The translations under genes were made by a program, and so were the position numbers. Shown in pieces: positions 27,001-34,233 of a stretch of DNA of 37,318 bases; the stretch's first letter is position 1; every line of letters begins with the position of its first letter. The notes under the pieces are model-generated. The model worked only from the letters and a program-made list of their open reading frames with translations, ran no database searches and was not told the origin of the DNA. The DNA comes from Saprospiraceae bacterium (lineage in GTDB: Bacteria; Bacteroidota; Bacteroidia; Chitinophagales; Saprospiraceae). The stretch is taken from contig JAHDBI010000023.1 of NCBI GenBank assembly GCA_020630475.1, positions 1 through 37,318 on the forward strand, written 5' to 3'.

Positions 27001-28398
27001 TGGGAAGCAGATTCACATATTGTAAGTCCTTTAGATCAAAACCAGATTTCTATAGGAATCGCACAAGATAAATTAGACGGCTTTGAATTAGTCCTAAATA
27101 CAACGAACCAATTTGGTTGTACAAGGAGTGATACTGTAAATGTTGAAATCGCTTCACAAACTCCATTGTCATTTGATTATGCTTTGGATACTTGTGGAAG
27201 CACAATAATATGTTTTACAAATACTTCCAGTAATCCAGGTATTTCATCTTGGGATTTTGGAGATCCAACTAATCCAAATGATCAGTCTGCTTTGATGAAT
27301 CCTTGTTATGAATATCCAGCTCCTGGAGTTTATGAGGTAGTACTCGCTTCAATCAATAGTGTTTGTCCTGGTATTCCGGATACTATGGAGGTAGTTGTGC
27401 CAGAGGTTCTTGATATTGATTTTGGTACTGATGAAGTCACTATTTGTGCTCCTGGGCCGGTAAATATCAACATCATTACGAATGATGAAACAGCGGATTA
27501 TACCTGGTGTGATATTAACGGGAATCCAATAGGGAACGAAATGGATATTCAAATTGATTTACAGTCAGATACGACGCTAGTTGTTAAAGCTGTGGACGAA
27601 AATATGTGTTCTGATTCAGATACCTTAGACATATTATTAGGTGGCTTAGATATAGATTGGGTAGCACCTGGGGTAGTTTGTCTTGGTGACGAAACAGAGA
27701 TTCAGTTGTTGAACGATAATCCAAACGTAACTTACGAATGGGGACCAATTGAATGCATTGTTTCTGGAGGAAATACGGATAATCCTATTGTTGTAGTAAC
27801 AGAAGATAAAGACTTTTCAGTAACCGTAACAGACGTCGAAACGGGTTGTATGGAAACCGTCATTATTCCAATTGATGCGGTTATTTTAGATGTAAAGTTA
27901 GAAGCCTTTCCTGGGGATGCTATTATAGTTGGTGAAGAAGTGGCTATTGCAGTACTTGACGAACCAGACAATGTGACTTACGAATGGAGTACTGGGGATG
28001 ATACGGGAGCAATTCAAGTTTCACCAACGACCACAACAACATATTCAGTGACGGTTACAGATGAAAATGGTTGTACAGATGTAGAGATCATAACAATTAC
28101 TGTGGCGACACCGTTTTGCGACGAAAGAGATGTCTTTATACCCAATGCATTTTCTCCGAATGGAGATGGTGTAAATGATTTATTGAGGGTGAGAAGTCAA
28201 TATGTGGAAACGGGCGAATTAATTATTTACGATCGATGGGGAGAAGAAGTATTCAAAACGAATGATATGGATCGTGATTGGGATGGAACATATAAAGGGA
28301 GAGAATTAGCCCCTGATGCTTATGCATATTGTCTGAGGGTCACCTGTATAGATGGACAAAGCTACATCACGCGAGGAAATATTTCTATCATAAGATAA
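21001..28398 (+). CDS. Giant repeat adhesin with T9SS type B sorting domain
   Basis: A 2465-residue exported surface protein. The signal peptide ends near LNATHVVGG; the start may be ATG 21001 or one of the clustered in-frame ATGs just after it. The first 300 residues form a domain common at the N-terminus of Bacteroidota gliding/adhesin proteins (THVVGGDMTYRCLGNDQYEV, with CCRNG). A PKD-like domain follows at about 300-390. Residues 391-1810 are about 16 degenerate repeats of about 89 residues, each with a WxWTVxDG core, an SGN turn and two cysteines, the second in a DNGC motif. Further Ig/PKD-like units follow, for example SWDFGDPTNPND at about 2085. The last 90 residues (IPNAFSPNGDGVNDLLRV, then YDRWGEEVF) are a type B T9SS sorting domain. 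It is the likely cargo of the two genes immediately upstream and ends in a strong terminator. Confidence 0.9.
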   Translation: MIKNQMMMIRKLICASVLLVLCFAQDLNATHVVGGDMTYRCLGNDQYEVTLTVRRDCEFGHPAAYFDDPAAIGIYSSQGSLQTSLGFLGQLIIPFNQDDTLNQVFTAECGVNGQDVCVHETTYIDTLTLPFRPGGYHLVYQRCCRNGSLNNVLDPLLTGSTYFVEINAESQNACNSSPVFNQWGDIYICANEELIFDHSAFDAEGDSLVYRLCTPTNGASFDDPKPQPPAGPPFYPIEWLPGFDETNMMGGTPLEINSETGELTAIPGFVGQFLIGVCVEEYRDGVLLSRIQRDFEYNVRTCGEDVVANFDATSINCAEVDFFITNQSQYADSYMWNFDFPGMDPAFISNEENPSFNYPASGDYTIELIALRNGGQCSDTIFKDISIIDSDIVAAMNAQPTNCNAGNLNFEFYNASTNGNPSDPIVTWNWTFVQDGSVVNLSGEDVALDLDPSIPLSVTLEIITDGGCNASITNNIDLGDLMPLALFELDLVECTDDGYVINFQNSSSFSSPVTSINWTIDDGSMVSNFATESFNYETNAQELTVTLAIEFENGCSGSTSEVVDLSSFTPNLDFEVFQSGCLDGKFNIVLSEQSNSTYEVVQWDWTVDDGVSIQNTQGNNAFVQVEAFSIQVVLNAVFDNGCVQTLSKTIDLIPLSGEVNILATYVECQNGSYIINLQDLSILTGNSWEWTVNDGITNMTFSGNDINVPVQSNNVSIEVFKIFDDGCPGTGNLDFEFVAPAYDLNIDAYFMSCTDNGYQIRLLESTLIPGIAVTSWEWTVDDGVSIQTVTGNDVIADVVGTDISVTLNAVLDNGCPVSADTNFDFSSNTPSIDFDITFAGCNDGEYELYLVENSNNSSFNPTAYWWKVNDGFNTMDYSGNPTFAQVKGTSVSVDLTVDFDNGCQTTLTKEFSFTPEDLNVDFDIEFVGCENGSNIIELSENSGNASTVGQEWKWFVNDGGVVSEYSGNNIQVNINGSSVEVALEMVFTNGCPGDVTLKSLDFSDMLPEVDIVVGYDGCAQGSLGEFEIQLDGINVTGEQSVSWEWTVNDGGTISNYSGQLVQGVMVTNQVVNVSVETLFENGCSTSHTEEYNITPQNFEPDFDANFLGCNDGEFNIQLIDNSTNAATSIVWNVTDDNGTKDYTGNDIIVNVVSGTGEVIVNLEAQYSDLCTGSSTQTFDFSSELPNADFTIQENGCETGGYALVLSDASVNAGLTAVSWDWTIFDDDQTFNATGNPANVNVNHNDIEIKLFVVFDNGCSGSIQKPFMFDAEDLDLNFDVDLVGCTDDGYTVPLIENSNIEGLVPTSWTWTITESGVATNYSGNDLVVNVDSEEFTVELFTEFDNGCAGVETQNVDLQDMLPSSDFIVEGAACIGYPIFVDLIDQSNHNGNNPSSWEWTVNDGISIQTYSGSMVNVEVETSNLTVELVVEYDNACSTTSTQIIVVPIINPAIDFTVDFVGCSDDGFILELTDISNNPSLNAESFSWTVSGNSGMFDYTGNPVQITTADTMITVSLLVGFEGGCIDSNVKPVDLSLIAPISSVTGELLSCENGEFVIQLTEANNYSGTTDSWEWVVQDGPTEIMLSGNPVTFNSTNSEFNVSLVTSFDNGCESSFDGDISIDDMVPDLEFDALIVSCNPDGSYQVQLSDQTDHLSYTPIDWDWTVTDGAGLNLSLDGATVVFDVPGTVTDLDISLDVEYDNECSNSYLEENVPIGDMFPMIGFDHFVVSCPTDSTATTLFLYESDIPFSEVVTIEWEFIIGGVVVQTGNTQNVSLTSNKDSLITVNMNVVFTSNCSAFYSEELDLNLGNLDFVSDPIVLCDGMSSPILANPNPDHDYNWSPTTGLDFGTPPDFSNPTVTATSSITYYVTVSDGACQLSDSIDVIVSNEVAIEVTGDTNSCDGSVLLVASGAGMDADYNWSLNEDFNPIITVNDTLMTSFVGDSVVYYVTAAGTAECSSEIDSVVVYNASIDIDYVEPIMLCPGDTIDYFVINEDPTQTLTYQWEADSHIVSPLDQNQISIGIAQDKLDGFELVLNTTNQFGCTRSDTVNVEIASQTPLSFDYALDTCGSTIICFTNTSSNPGISSWDFGDPTNPNDQSALMNPCYEYPAPGVYEVVLASINSVCPGIPDTMEVVVPEVLDIDFGTDEVTICAPGPVNINIITNDETADYTWCDINGNPIGNEMDIQIDLQSDTTLVVKAVDENMCSDSDTLDILLGGLDIDWVAPGVVCLGDETEIQLLNDNPNVTYEWGPIECIVSGGNTDNPIVVVTEDKDFSVTVTDVETGCMETVIIPIDAVILDVKLEAFPGDAIIVGEEVAIAVLDEPDNVTYEWSTGDDTGAIQVSPTTTTTYSVTVTDENGCTDVEIITITVATPFCDERDVFIPNAFSPNGDGVNDLLRVRSQYVETGELIIYDRWGEEVFKTNDMDRDWDGTYKGRELAPDAYAYCLRVTCIDGQSYITRGNISIIR
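22171..26430 (+). repeat. Array of about 16 protein repeats of about 89 residues in the adhesin
   Basis: The coding repeats are marked by a Cys near the start (VGC, SGC, AGC, LGC), a central SWEWTVNDG-like strand, an SGN turn, and a closing DNGC or ENGC. By eye I count 16 units. They are much diverged at the DNA level, with only short runs such as GGGAGTGGACAGT shared, so they are old duplications rather than a fresh tandem expansion. The regular cysteine pair suggests one disulfide per Ig-like domain. Confidence 0.75.
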
Positions 28399-28437
28399 AA
28401 AGAAAAGCTGCGGATTCTATCCGCAGCTTTTCTTTTT
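28397..28437. terminator. Bidirectional terminator between the adhesin gene and yajC
   Basis: A perfect 19-bp stem, AAAAAGAAAAGCTGCGGAT pairing with its complement at 28419-28437 around a TCT loop, supplies a U-tract on either strand. It overlaps the last bases of both converging stop codons, so one element ends both transcripts. Confidence 0.9.
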
Positions 28438-28756
28438 ATTTCTCTTCTGGTTTTTTAAAGTAACTCTCTGTAGCTTCCTTAGAAATCGCTGTTGGTAAAA
28501 CTTTGATAAAACTCTTTTGATCCAATTGCAGGGTAATGCAATTACTTTCAACTTTGTTGATTTTTCCAATAATACCACTTCCTGTAACTACATCGTCACC
28601 TTTCTTCAAATCATTAAGAAAAGCATTTTGTTCTTTTTGTTTTTTGACCTGAGGTCTTAAAAAGAAAAAGTACATCACAGCGATAATACCTACGAAGAAT
28701 ATAAGGTTGACCATTCCGGCGCCTTGATTTTGCAATAAAAAGCTTAATTCAATCAT
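28436..28756 (-). CDS. yajC: YajC, Sec translocase accessory subunit
   Basis: Small inner-membrane protein that associates with SecDF (106 residues). One transmembrane helix at about residues 15-33 (MVNLIFFVGIIAVMYFFFL) is followed by the family signature RPQVKKQKEQ, and then a cytoplasmic domain with the GDDVVTGSGIIGKI motif. The length is typical. Its ATG overlaps the TGA stop of the upstream DUF1573 lipoprotein gene (ATGA), indicating translational coupling. The same DUF1573-yajC order looks familiar from other Bacteroidota. Confidence 0.95.
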   Translation of the reverse strand: MIELSFLLQNQGAGMVNLIFFVGIIAVMYFFFLRPQVKKQKEQNAFLNDLKKGDDVVTGSGIIGKINKVESNCITLQLDQKSFIKVLPTAISKEATESYFKKPEEK

Positions 28757-29229
28757 GATTGTAATTTATTTACTGTTCCCGTTAATGTAAAAATAGTTTC
28801 ATTAGGTACAGTATTGGTGTAAATAGAAACTGATTTCTCCTGAGGACCAAATCGTTTCTTAGTATCAAATCTTACAAGTATAGAAGTGGTGTCACCAGGA
28901 CTAATAACGCCTTCTTCATAACTAGGCACCGTGCAGCCACATGATGCCTGTGAATCAATGATGACCATCGGCGTTTTTCCTACATTTTTAATGACAAATC
29001 TTTTTGTTACGAAGTTTCCTTCAATGACTGTCCCGAAGTCATAAAATTTTGAACCAACGACCTCTAGTTCGGCATATGCCTTATCTGTTTTGCCTTTTGC
29101 TGTTAAGGGGTTAATGACAATGTTTTGAATTTCTTCATCAACCTCTTTGCCGTTAGAACTATCGCTCTTGGCCTTATTATCACAGGCACAAAGAAGAACA
29201 AGTATCGCGAATAAGAAAATACTCCTCAC
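28753..29229 (-). CDS. DUF1573 lipoprotein
   Basis: Probable periplasmic lipoprotein (158 residues). A lipoprotein signal ends LLCAC, with C16 as the lipidated cysteine, followed by an acidic/serine linker and then a DUF1573 domain with an immunoglobulin-like fold: FGTVIEGNFVTKRFVIKNVG, SQASCGCTVPSY and PGDTTSILVRFDT. The SCGCT motif is the conserved hallmark of DUF1573; its role is unknown. The gene is coupled to yajC by a 4-base overlap, and a good -7 box lies 21-28 bases upstream of its ATG. It is divergent from the shikimate kinase gene. The family call is firm; the biological function is not established. Confidence 0.9.
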   Translation of the reverse strand: MRSIFLFAILVLLCACDNKAKSDSSNGKEVDEEIQNIVINPLTAKGKTDKAYAELEVVGSKFYDFGTVIEGNFVTKRFVIKNVGKTPMVIIDSQASCGCTVPSYEEGVISPGDTTSILVRFDTKKRFGPQEKSVSIYTNTVPNETIFTLTGTVNKLQS

Positions 29230-29249
29230 TTTAATTTTTTTTAGAGCCC

Positions 29250-29257
29250 CAAAAATA
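29250..29257 (-). promoter_or_regulatory. Candidate promoter -7 box for the DUF1573-yajC operon
   Basis: On the minus strand this reads TATTTTTG, matching TAnnTTTG. The spacing to the ATG at 29229 (20 bases) is the same as that seen for tyrS. No clear -33 element. Confidence 0.4.
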
Positions 29258-29301
29258 AGAACTTGACGAATATAATAATCGATAACGTAAGAAGCTTTTC
29301 A

Positions 29302-29826
29302 ATGAAGATTTTTTTAATGGGTTTTATGGGAGCAGGTAAATCGAGTTTAGGCATTCGCTTAGCCAAGGTTTTGGATTACGATTTTATTGATTTAGATGAA
29401 TTGATCGAAGAGATCGAAGGTCAATCTATTCAAGAGATATTTGAGGATAAAGGGGAACGATATTTTAGGAAGCTCGAAACGAATACCTTGAAATCACTAA
29501 GGGATAGACAAAATGTAGTCGTCAGTTTAGGGGGAGGCACTCCTTGCCAAAATAAAATCATGGAATGGATTAAGAAAAATGGTATCAGTATTTATATACA
29601 GACAAGCCAATCATTATTAGTTCAGCGTTTATATTCCGCGAAAGCGAAAAGACCTTTAATAAAAGCCTTAAATAAAAAGGAACTCATCCAATATGTGAAA
29701 GCCAAGATGAATCAAAGACGATCATTTTATAATCAGGCTGTCATTACAGTTAGAAATGATAGGAGCCTAAAGCTAATGGTCGTTAAAATGAAAAAAAGAC
29801 TAACTCCCTTCCTCCCGGCTAGCTAA
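29302..29826 (+). CDS. aroK: Shikimate kinase
   Basis: Phosphorylates shikimate at the 3-hydroxyl with ATP, in the pathway to chorismate and the aromatic amino acids (cytoplasmic). The Walker A loop GFMGAGKSS is near the N-terminus, followed by the shikimate-binding DLDELIE, the RYFRKLE segment, the SLGGGTP motif and RPL in the lid region, giving a complete enzyme of 174 residues. I chose ATG 29302 because it places the P-loop at the usual distance from the N-terminus; an in-frame TTG at 29263 would add 13 residues with no family similarity. The 3' end overlaps the 3' end of the converging subtilase gene by 27 bases. Confidence 0.94.
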   Translation: MKIFLMGFMGAGKSSLGIRLAKVLDYDFIDLDELIEEIEGQSIQEIFEDKGERYFRKLETNTLKSLRDRQNVVVSLGGGTPCQNKIMEWIKKNGISIYIQTSQSLLVQRLYSAKAKRPLIKALNKKELIQYVKAKMNQRRSFYNQAVITVRNDRSLKLMVVKMKKRLTPFLPAS

Positions 29827-31326
29827 TTCGAGTAAGGCTTCAAATGGTTGAATCAATACTCCCGTTTCATTGTCAATACGCACTCCAGTAGAAAGAAGTA
29901 AGTCGTATGCTTCCTGAGTTCTTAAATTGGGTTGGTAGGCTTTGAGGAGTGCGACTGAACTAGAAACATAAGGCGCGGCCATAGATGTTCCCGATTTTCG
30001 AACGTATTTATTATTGGGAACTGTAGAAAGTATGTCTTCTCCCGGAGCACATAAACCCATTTCAATTTCATGAACAGTATTACTGAAACTTGATCTTTCC
30101 ATGTCTCTATTGATCGAAGCTACTCCTATCACATTTTGACTATTGACTGGTGAAAAATCTTTGGCACTTGCATTAGAATTTCCGGCCGATACCACGACGA
30201 TAGCACCCATGGCATTACAATAGGCGACGGCTTCATTATATGCTTGTTCTTTGCCTAAAAAAGATCTGGCCCCTAAGGACATAGAAATCACATCTGCACC
30301 TAAATCCGCGGCTTCAATCATTCCTTCAATAGTTCTTTTTTGAGTAGAAAAACCTAAAAAATTGAAAACCTTTATGCCTGCTACTTTTACCCAATCCTTA
30401 TTGGGAACCAAAGAGGCGATTCCTATACGATTATTGCTTACGGCGCATGCTATACCGGCGCAATGAGTACCATGATCGAGGTTTCCATTTTCATATTCTG
30501 GGTCAAGCCCAATGTAATTATCCCTCAAGTCTTCATGTGCACCGTCTACACCCGAATCGATGATCACGATCAACGCAGTTTTTTTTGGTGTAATTAAATT
30601 TAAAGTATTCGCTTGTGGTTTAGATAAGCCTAGTGCAGATAATGACCATTGTTCTTTTACCAAAGGATCATTGAGCTTGAGGTCTGTTGTTTTTTTCTTA
30701 GAAGACCGAAGTTGAGGAAAATTTCTTTTGATCTGTTCATTGTATTCTATGTGCAATACTTCTTTAATAATTCTCAATTCTTTCAAGATGTCTTCTTGGT
30801 GTTCCTCAGCACTTTGGGGTATTCCGATAACCACGTAGTCATCTAATTCGGTTTGGTTTTTATACTTAGGATTGAAGGCTGGTGAAATGCTCAAATCGTA
30901 CTTTAATTGAATTTCATTGAGCACGGAAATATCTTTGATTTCATCTAATTCGACAATAAATTCCCATTCATTATCCAAGGTGCTAGAGCTTGGGAAAATT
31001 CCTTTTTTGGATAATAACTTGTCCACCACATAAACTTTGGCGAAAGCCAAAGAGGCGATACCGATAAAAGCGGCAATCCAAAAGTTTTTTAGTGATCGTT
31101 GAAGTAAAAATGTTGTAATGCTGATGTATGTGAGCAGCATTAAAAAGTTGGGTATCTTATAAAATCCACCAATATTTGAGGTGAAAAATAATAGGATGAA
31201 AGTCAGGAAAGAAAAGAAGAAAAGGCCTGATAAAATGTACGAAAATTGAGTCTTTGATTTAAATAGACTCCAGAGCATTAAAAATGCAAGAGAGGCTAAA
31301 TACAATATTTGAATGACTCCGATCAT
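29800..31326 (-). CDS. Membrane-anchored subtilisin-like (S8) serine protease
   Basis: Serine protease of family S8 (508 residues from ATG 31326). The first 100 or so residues contain four hydrophobic helices. By the positive-inside rule the N-terminus and the protease domain lie in the periplasm. A linker domain of about 115 residues resembling a propeptide or inhibitor-like fold follows. The subtilase domain carries the complete triad D257 (IIDSGVD), H285 (DHGTHCAG) and S448 (SGTSMAAP), with oxyanion-hole N383 (SAGN). No T9SS sorting domain is present, so this is not a secreted degradative enzyme but a fixed membrane protease. An upstream in-frame TTG at 31395 would add 23 residues. A four-helix anchor before an S8 domain is unusual. 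Substrate unknown. Confidence 0.9.
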   Translation of the reverse strand: MIGVIQILYLASLAFLMLWSLFKSKTQFSYILSGLFFFSFLTFILLFFTSNIGGFYKIPNFLMLLTYISITTFLLQRSLKNFWIAAFIGIASLAFAKVYVVDKLLSKKGIFPSSSTLDNEWEFIVELDEIKDISVLNEIQLKYDLSISPAFNPKYKNQTELDDYVVIGIPQSAEEHQEDILKELRIIKEVLHIEYNEQIKRNFPQLRSSKKKTTDLKLNDPLVKEQWSLSALGLSKPQANTLNLITPKKTALIVIIDSGVDGAHEDLRDNYIGLDPEYENGNLDHGTHCAGIACAVSNNRIGIASLVPNKDWVKVAGIKVFNFLGFSTQKRTIEGMIEAADLGADVISMSLGARSFLGKEQAYNEAVAYCNAMGAIVVVSAGNSNASAKDFSPVNSQNVIGVASINRDMERSSFSNTVHEIEMGLCAPGEDILSTVPNNKYVRKSGTSMAAPYVSSSVALLKAYQPNLRTQEAYDLLLSTGVRIDNETGVLIQPFEALLELASREEGS

Positions 31327-31465
31327 AGTGAATTTGTCATGTCCATAACAAATGATATCAGTACCAAAGTTTCTCAAAAACAATGTATCCACCAATTTAA
31401 TTAGACAAGTAGTGTTATTATTCCTTTAAAGGGAATATATATTTAGATGTACTTATATATATTAT

Positions 31466-31473
31466 TAAATTTG
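31466..31473 (+). promoter_or_regulatory. Candidate trxB-fbaA promoter -7 box
   Basis: TAAATTTG is an exact TAnnTTTG match 28 bases before the trxB ATG. A small palindrome, CCTTTAAAGG at 31423-31432, lies about 33 bases further upstream. A -33 element is not obvious. Confidence 0.4.
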
Positions 31474-31501
31474 TGAGCGATTTCAAAAAGTAAAAAATCA
31501 A

Positions 31502-32440
31502 ATGGGAGATATTAAAAATTGTGTAATAATTGGTTCAGGTCCTGCAGGATATACTGCGGCTATTTATGCGGCTAGAGCAGGTATGAAGCCTGTATTGTAT
31601 ACGGGTAAAGAACCAGGTGGTCAATTAATGATTACCACGGATGTAGAAAATTATCCGGGATATCCAGATGGTATTATGGGGCCACAAATGATGGAAGATT
31701 TCAAAAATCAGGCTGTGCGATTTGGTACGGAAGTAAAAATGGAATTTATAAGCAAAGTAGACTTTACAGGACCGGTTCATAAGGTATGGACAGAGTCAGG
31801 AGAAGAGATCCAAGCGCATTCTATTATTATTTCTACCGGAGCAAGTGCTAAGTGGTTGGGATTAGAGTCAGAGCAAACATATATGAGTAAGGGGGTTTCT
31901 GCATGTGCCGTTTGTGATGGATTTTTCTATCGAGGTTCTGAGGTGGCTATAGTTGGAGCAGGAGACACTGCTGCAGAAGAAGCGACATATTTGTCCAAGT
32001 TATGTTCAACTGTGCACATGTTGGTTAGAAGAGATGAAATGCGTGCCTCTAAAATTATGCAAGAAAGAGTATTGAAAGCAGAGAACATTAAGATTTATTG
32101 GAATACGGAGACAGAAGAGATATTGGGCGATGATAATGGAGTTACTGGATGTCGAGTGAAAAATCGTGTAACGGGTGAAACATCAGAGATTCCGGTTAAA
32201 GGATTTTTTGTGGCTATTGGGCATAAGCCCAATACGGATATCTTTAAGGATTGGTTGGATATGGAAGACAGCGGTTACTTAATCACTAAACCAGATACGG
32301 CTAAAACCAATATAGAAGGTGTTTTTGCGAGTGGTGATGCACAGGATCATGTATATCGACAAGCGGTAACTGCTGCGGGTACTGGGTGTATGGCAGCACT
32401 AGATGCGGAACGTTATTTATCAGCTAAAGGAATTATCTAA
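31502..32440 (+). CDS. trxB: Thioredoxin-disulfide reductase
   Basis: FAD-dependent enzyme that uses NADPH to reduce thioredoxin (312 residues, typical). The N-terminal FAD-binding GSGPAGYTAAIYAARAG, the redox-active pair C135/C138 (CAVCDG), the NADPH-binding GAGDTAAEEA and the C-terminal GVFASGDAQDHVYRQAVTAAG motif are all intact. It supplies electrons for thioredoxin-dependent enzymes, which would include the class Ia ribonucleotide reductase encoded elsewhere in this window. The aldolase gene follows after 12 bases, so the two are probably cotranscribed. Confidence 0.97.
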   Translation: MGDIKNCVIIGSGPAGYTAAIYAARAGMKPVLYTGKEPGGQLMITTDVENYPGYPDGIMGPQMMEDFKNQAVRFGTEVKMEFISKVDFTGPVHKVWTESGEEIQAHSIIISTGASAKWLGLESEQTYMSKGVSACAVCDGFFYRGSEVAIVGAGDTAAEEATYLSKLCSTVHMLVRRDEMRASKIMQERVLKAENIKIYWNTETEEILGDDNGVTGCRVKNRVTGETSEIPVKGFFVAIGHKPNTDIFKDWLDMEDSGYLITKPDTAKTNIEGVFASGDAQDHVYRQAVTAAGTGCMAALDAERYLSAKGII

Positions 32441-32452
32441 AACGAAAATATC

Positions 32453-33523
32453 ATGGGAAAATTTAGAAGTGGAGTTTTACACGGTGAAGAAGTCACCGAG
32501 TTATTGAATTATGCAAATGACCATAATTTTGCATTACCAGCAGTAAATGTTGTTGGCACAAATACAGTAAATGCTGTACTAGAAACGGCAAGAGAAGTAA
32601 ATTCTCCTGTGATGATTCAATTTTCCAACGGAGGTGCGAGCTTTTTTGCGGGAAAAGGATTGAGTAACGAAGGTCAGAATGCGGCTATTTTAGGTGGTAT
32701 CTCTGGAGCGATGCATGTTCATCAAATGGCAGAAGCCTATGGTGTTCCCGTTGTATTACACACGGATCATGCTGCGAAGAAATTATTGCCTTGGATCGAT
32801 GGTTTGTTAGATGCAGGGGAAAAGTTTTATACACAGCACGGAAAGCCATTGTATAGTTCACACATGCTAGATTTGTCAGAAGAACCTGTACCTGAAAACT
32901 TAGAGATTTCATGTCGTTATTTTGAAAGAATGAATAAAATCGGAATGACTATAGAAATAGAACTGGGAGTAACCGGAGGAGAAGAAGATGGGGTAGACAA
33001 CTCAGATGTGGACAGTTCGAAATTGTATACTCAACCTGATGAGGTGGCCTTCGCTTATGAAGAATTGTCTAAGATCAGTCATCGCTTTACTGTAGCGGCT
33101 GCTTTTGGAAATGTACACGGTGTTTATAAGCCAGGAAATGTAGAATTGAAGCCAATCATCTTAAAGAACTCTCAAGAGCATTTAAGGCAAAAGCATAATA
33201 TCGATAAACCAAATCCGATCAATTTTGTATTCCACGGTGGATCTGGATCATCACGTGAAGAAATCAGAGAAGCGATTGAGTACGGTGCCGTAAAAATGAA
33301 TATCGATACGGACCAACAATGGGCTTTCTGGGATGGTTTAAGAAACTATTACGAAGGAAAGAGAGATTACATGCAAACGCAAATTGGTAACCCTGAAGGT
33401 GACGATAAGCCTAACAAGAAATCCTACGATCCACGTAAATGGTTAAGAGCTTGTGAGTTGTCTTTTAATGATAGATTAAAGTTGGCCTTTGAGGATTTAA
33501 ATTGTATCGGTAAGAATGCTTAA
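32453..33523 (+). CDS. fbaA: Fructose-bisphosphate aldolase, class II
   Basis: Zinc-dependent aldolase that cleaves or forms fructose 1,6-bisphosphate in glycolysis and gluconeogenesis (356 residues, as in E. coli FbaA). Visible active-site elements are D105 and H106 in VLHTDHAAKK, E170 in EIELGVTGGEEDG, H222 in GNVHGVYKPG, and H261 in FHGGSGS, giving the catalytic aspartate and the zinc histidines, with the phosphate-binding glycine loop. It belongs to the class IIA (FbaA) branch. It is separated from trxB by 12 bases. Its last bases overlap the stop codon of the converging PadR-linked membrane protein by 4 bases. Confidence 0.96.
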   Translation: MGKFRSGVLHGEEVTELLNYANDHNFALPAVNVVGTNTVNAVLETAREVNSPVMIQFSNGGASFFAGKGLSNEGQNAAILGGISGAMHVHQMAEAYGVPVVLHTDHAAKKLLPWIDGLLDAGEKFYTQHGKPLYSSHMLDLSEEPVPENLEISCRYFERMNKIGMTIEIELGVTGGEEDGVDNSDVDSSKLYTQPDEVAFAYEELSKISHRFTVAAAFGNVHGVYKPGNVELKPIILKNSQEHLRQKHNIDKPNPINFVFHGGSGSSREEIREAIEYGAVKMNIDTDQQWAFWDGLRNYYEGKRDYMQTQIGNPEGDDKPNKKSYDPRKWLRACELSFNDRLKLAFEDLNCIGKNA

Positions 33524-34233
33524 ACGATGCTAGGTATGTTTAAATGAGCATACTTTGTTTGTAATTCTTCTTTCAGTTTGTCCTTCAACCTAAACACACA
33601 GATATAAGTGTAGAGTAGGTAAAATGTCATGAAGCAGGTAAGTATTAAAGCCTTGTTATGATCTGCTCCAACTCCTATAGTTTTGTGGAAATCGTCCATT
33701 AAAACCCAAGGAACAGAGCTATACATGAATGTCGGGGCCAGGGTAATACCATAATAGATTTGTAAGAATAAATAATTCTCTTGCAGTTCTTTTATTTTTT
33801 TCATTTTCGATCTATCATAATAGAAGTAGATCAAAACTCCAATAGAAAGAATTAAAAAGCAAATCAGGCTTGCAAAAACACCCTGGAATCGAAAGATCCA
33901 ATAAAAACTTGTACCCATTAAAATGGTTATTAAGATTTTTGGAATGGTAAAAAACTCAATGAAATATTTGAAACATTGCTTGTACCAATATTTGGTTAAT
34001 TGCCCTTCTTTCCCTTCCAAAAATTTTGCAAATCCAGTGATTGGGAATCTACCGTACACTCGATTCAAGGCTTCTTCAAATCCAATGTCTTGTGACATCA
34101 TTTCTTCTTCAATCGAACTCGCCAAATGATCGACTACTTCATATTGTAAGTCAATGTGTCTGACGTATTTAGATTTGACAAACTTGAATAAATGATCTAT
34201 TTGTTCCTGATTTAATTCAAATGGCCTGTTCAT
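33520..34233 (-). CDS. Four-helix membrane protein paired with PadR
   Basis: A 237-residue inner-membrane protein. The first 80 or so residues are helical and acidic/basic (NQEQIDHLFKFVK, YEVVDHLASSIEEEMM, GFEEALNRVYGRF), resembling the cytoplasmic helical domain found in PadR-associated HAAS/DUF1700-type membrane proteins. Four transmembrane helices follow at about 91-113, 118-138, 154-178 and 195-214. Its ATG overlaps the TGA of the padR gene (ATGA), so it is translationally coupled to the repressor. In better-known pairs the membrane partner may signal to the regulator or change envelope properties; which applies here is not known. No assignment beyond the pairing is safe. Confidence 0.75.
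   Translation of the reverse strand: MNRPFELNQEQIDHLFKFVKSKYVRHIDLQYEVVDHLASSIEEEMMSQDIGFEEALNRVYGRFPITGFAKFLEGKEGQLTKYWYKQCFKYFIEFFTIPKILITILMGTSFYWIFRFQGVFASLICFLILSIGVLIYFYYDRSKMKKIKELQENYLFLQIYYGITLAPTFMYSSVPWVLMDDFHKTIGVGADHNKALILTCFMTFYLLYTYICVFRLKDKLKEELQTKYAHLNIPSIV

Noticed and set aside
29263..29301. An N-terminal extension of shikimate kinase from a TTG.
   Set aside because: The extension has no family similarity and the ATG at 29302 puts the P-loop in the normal place.
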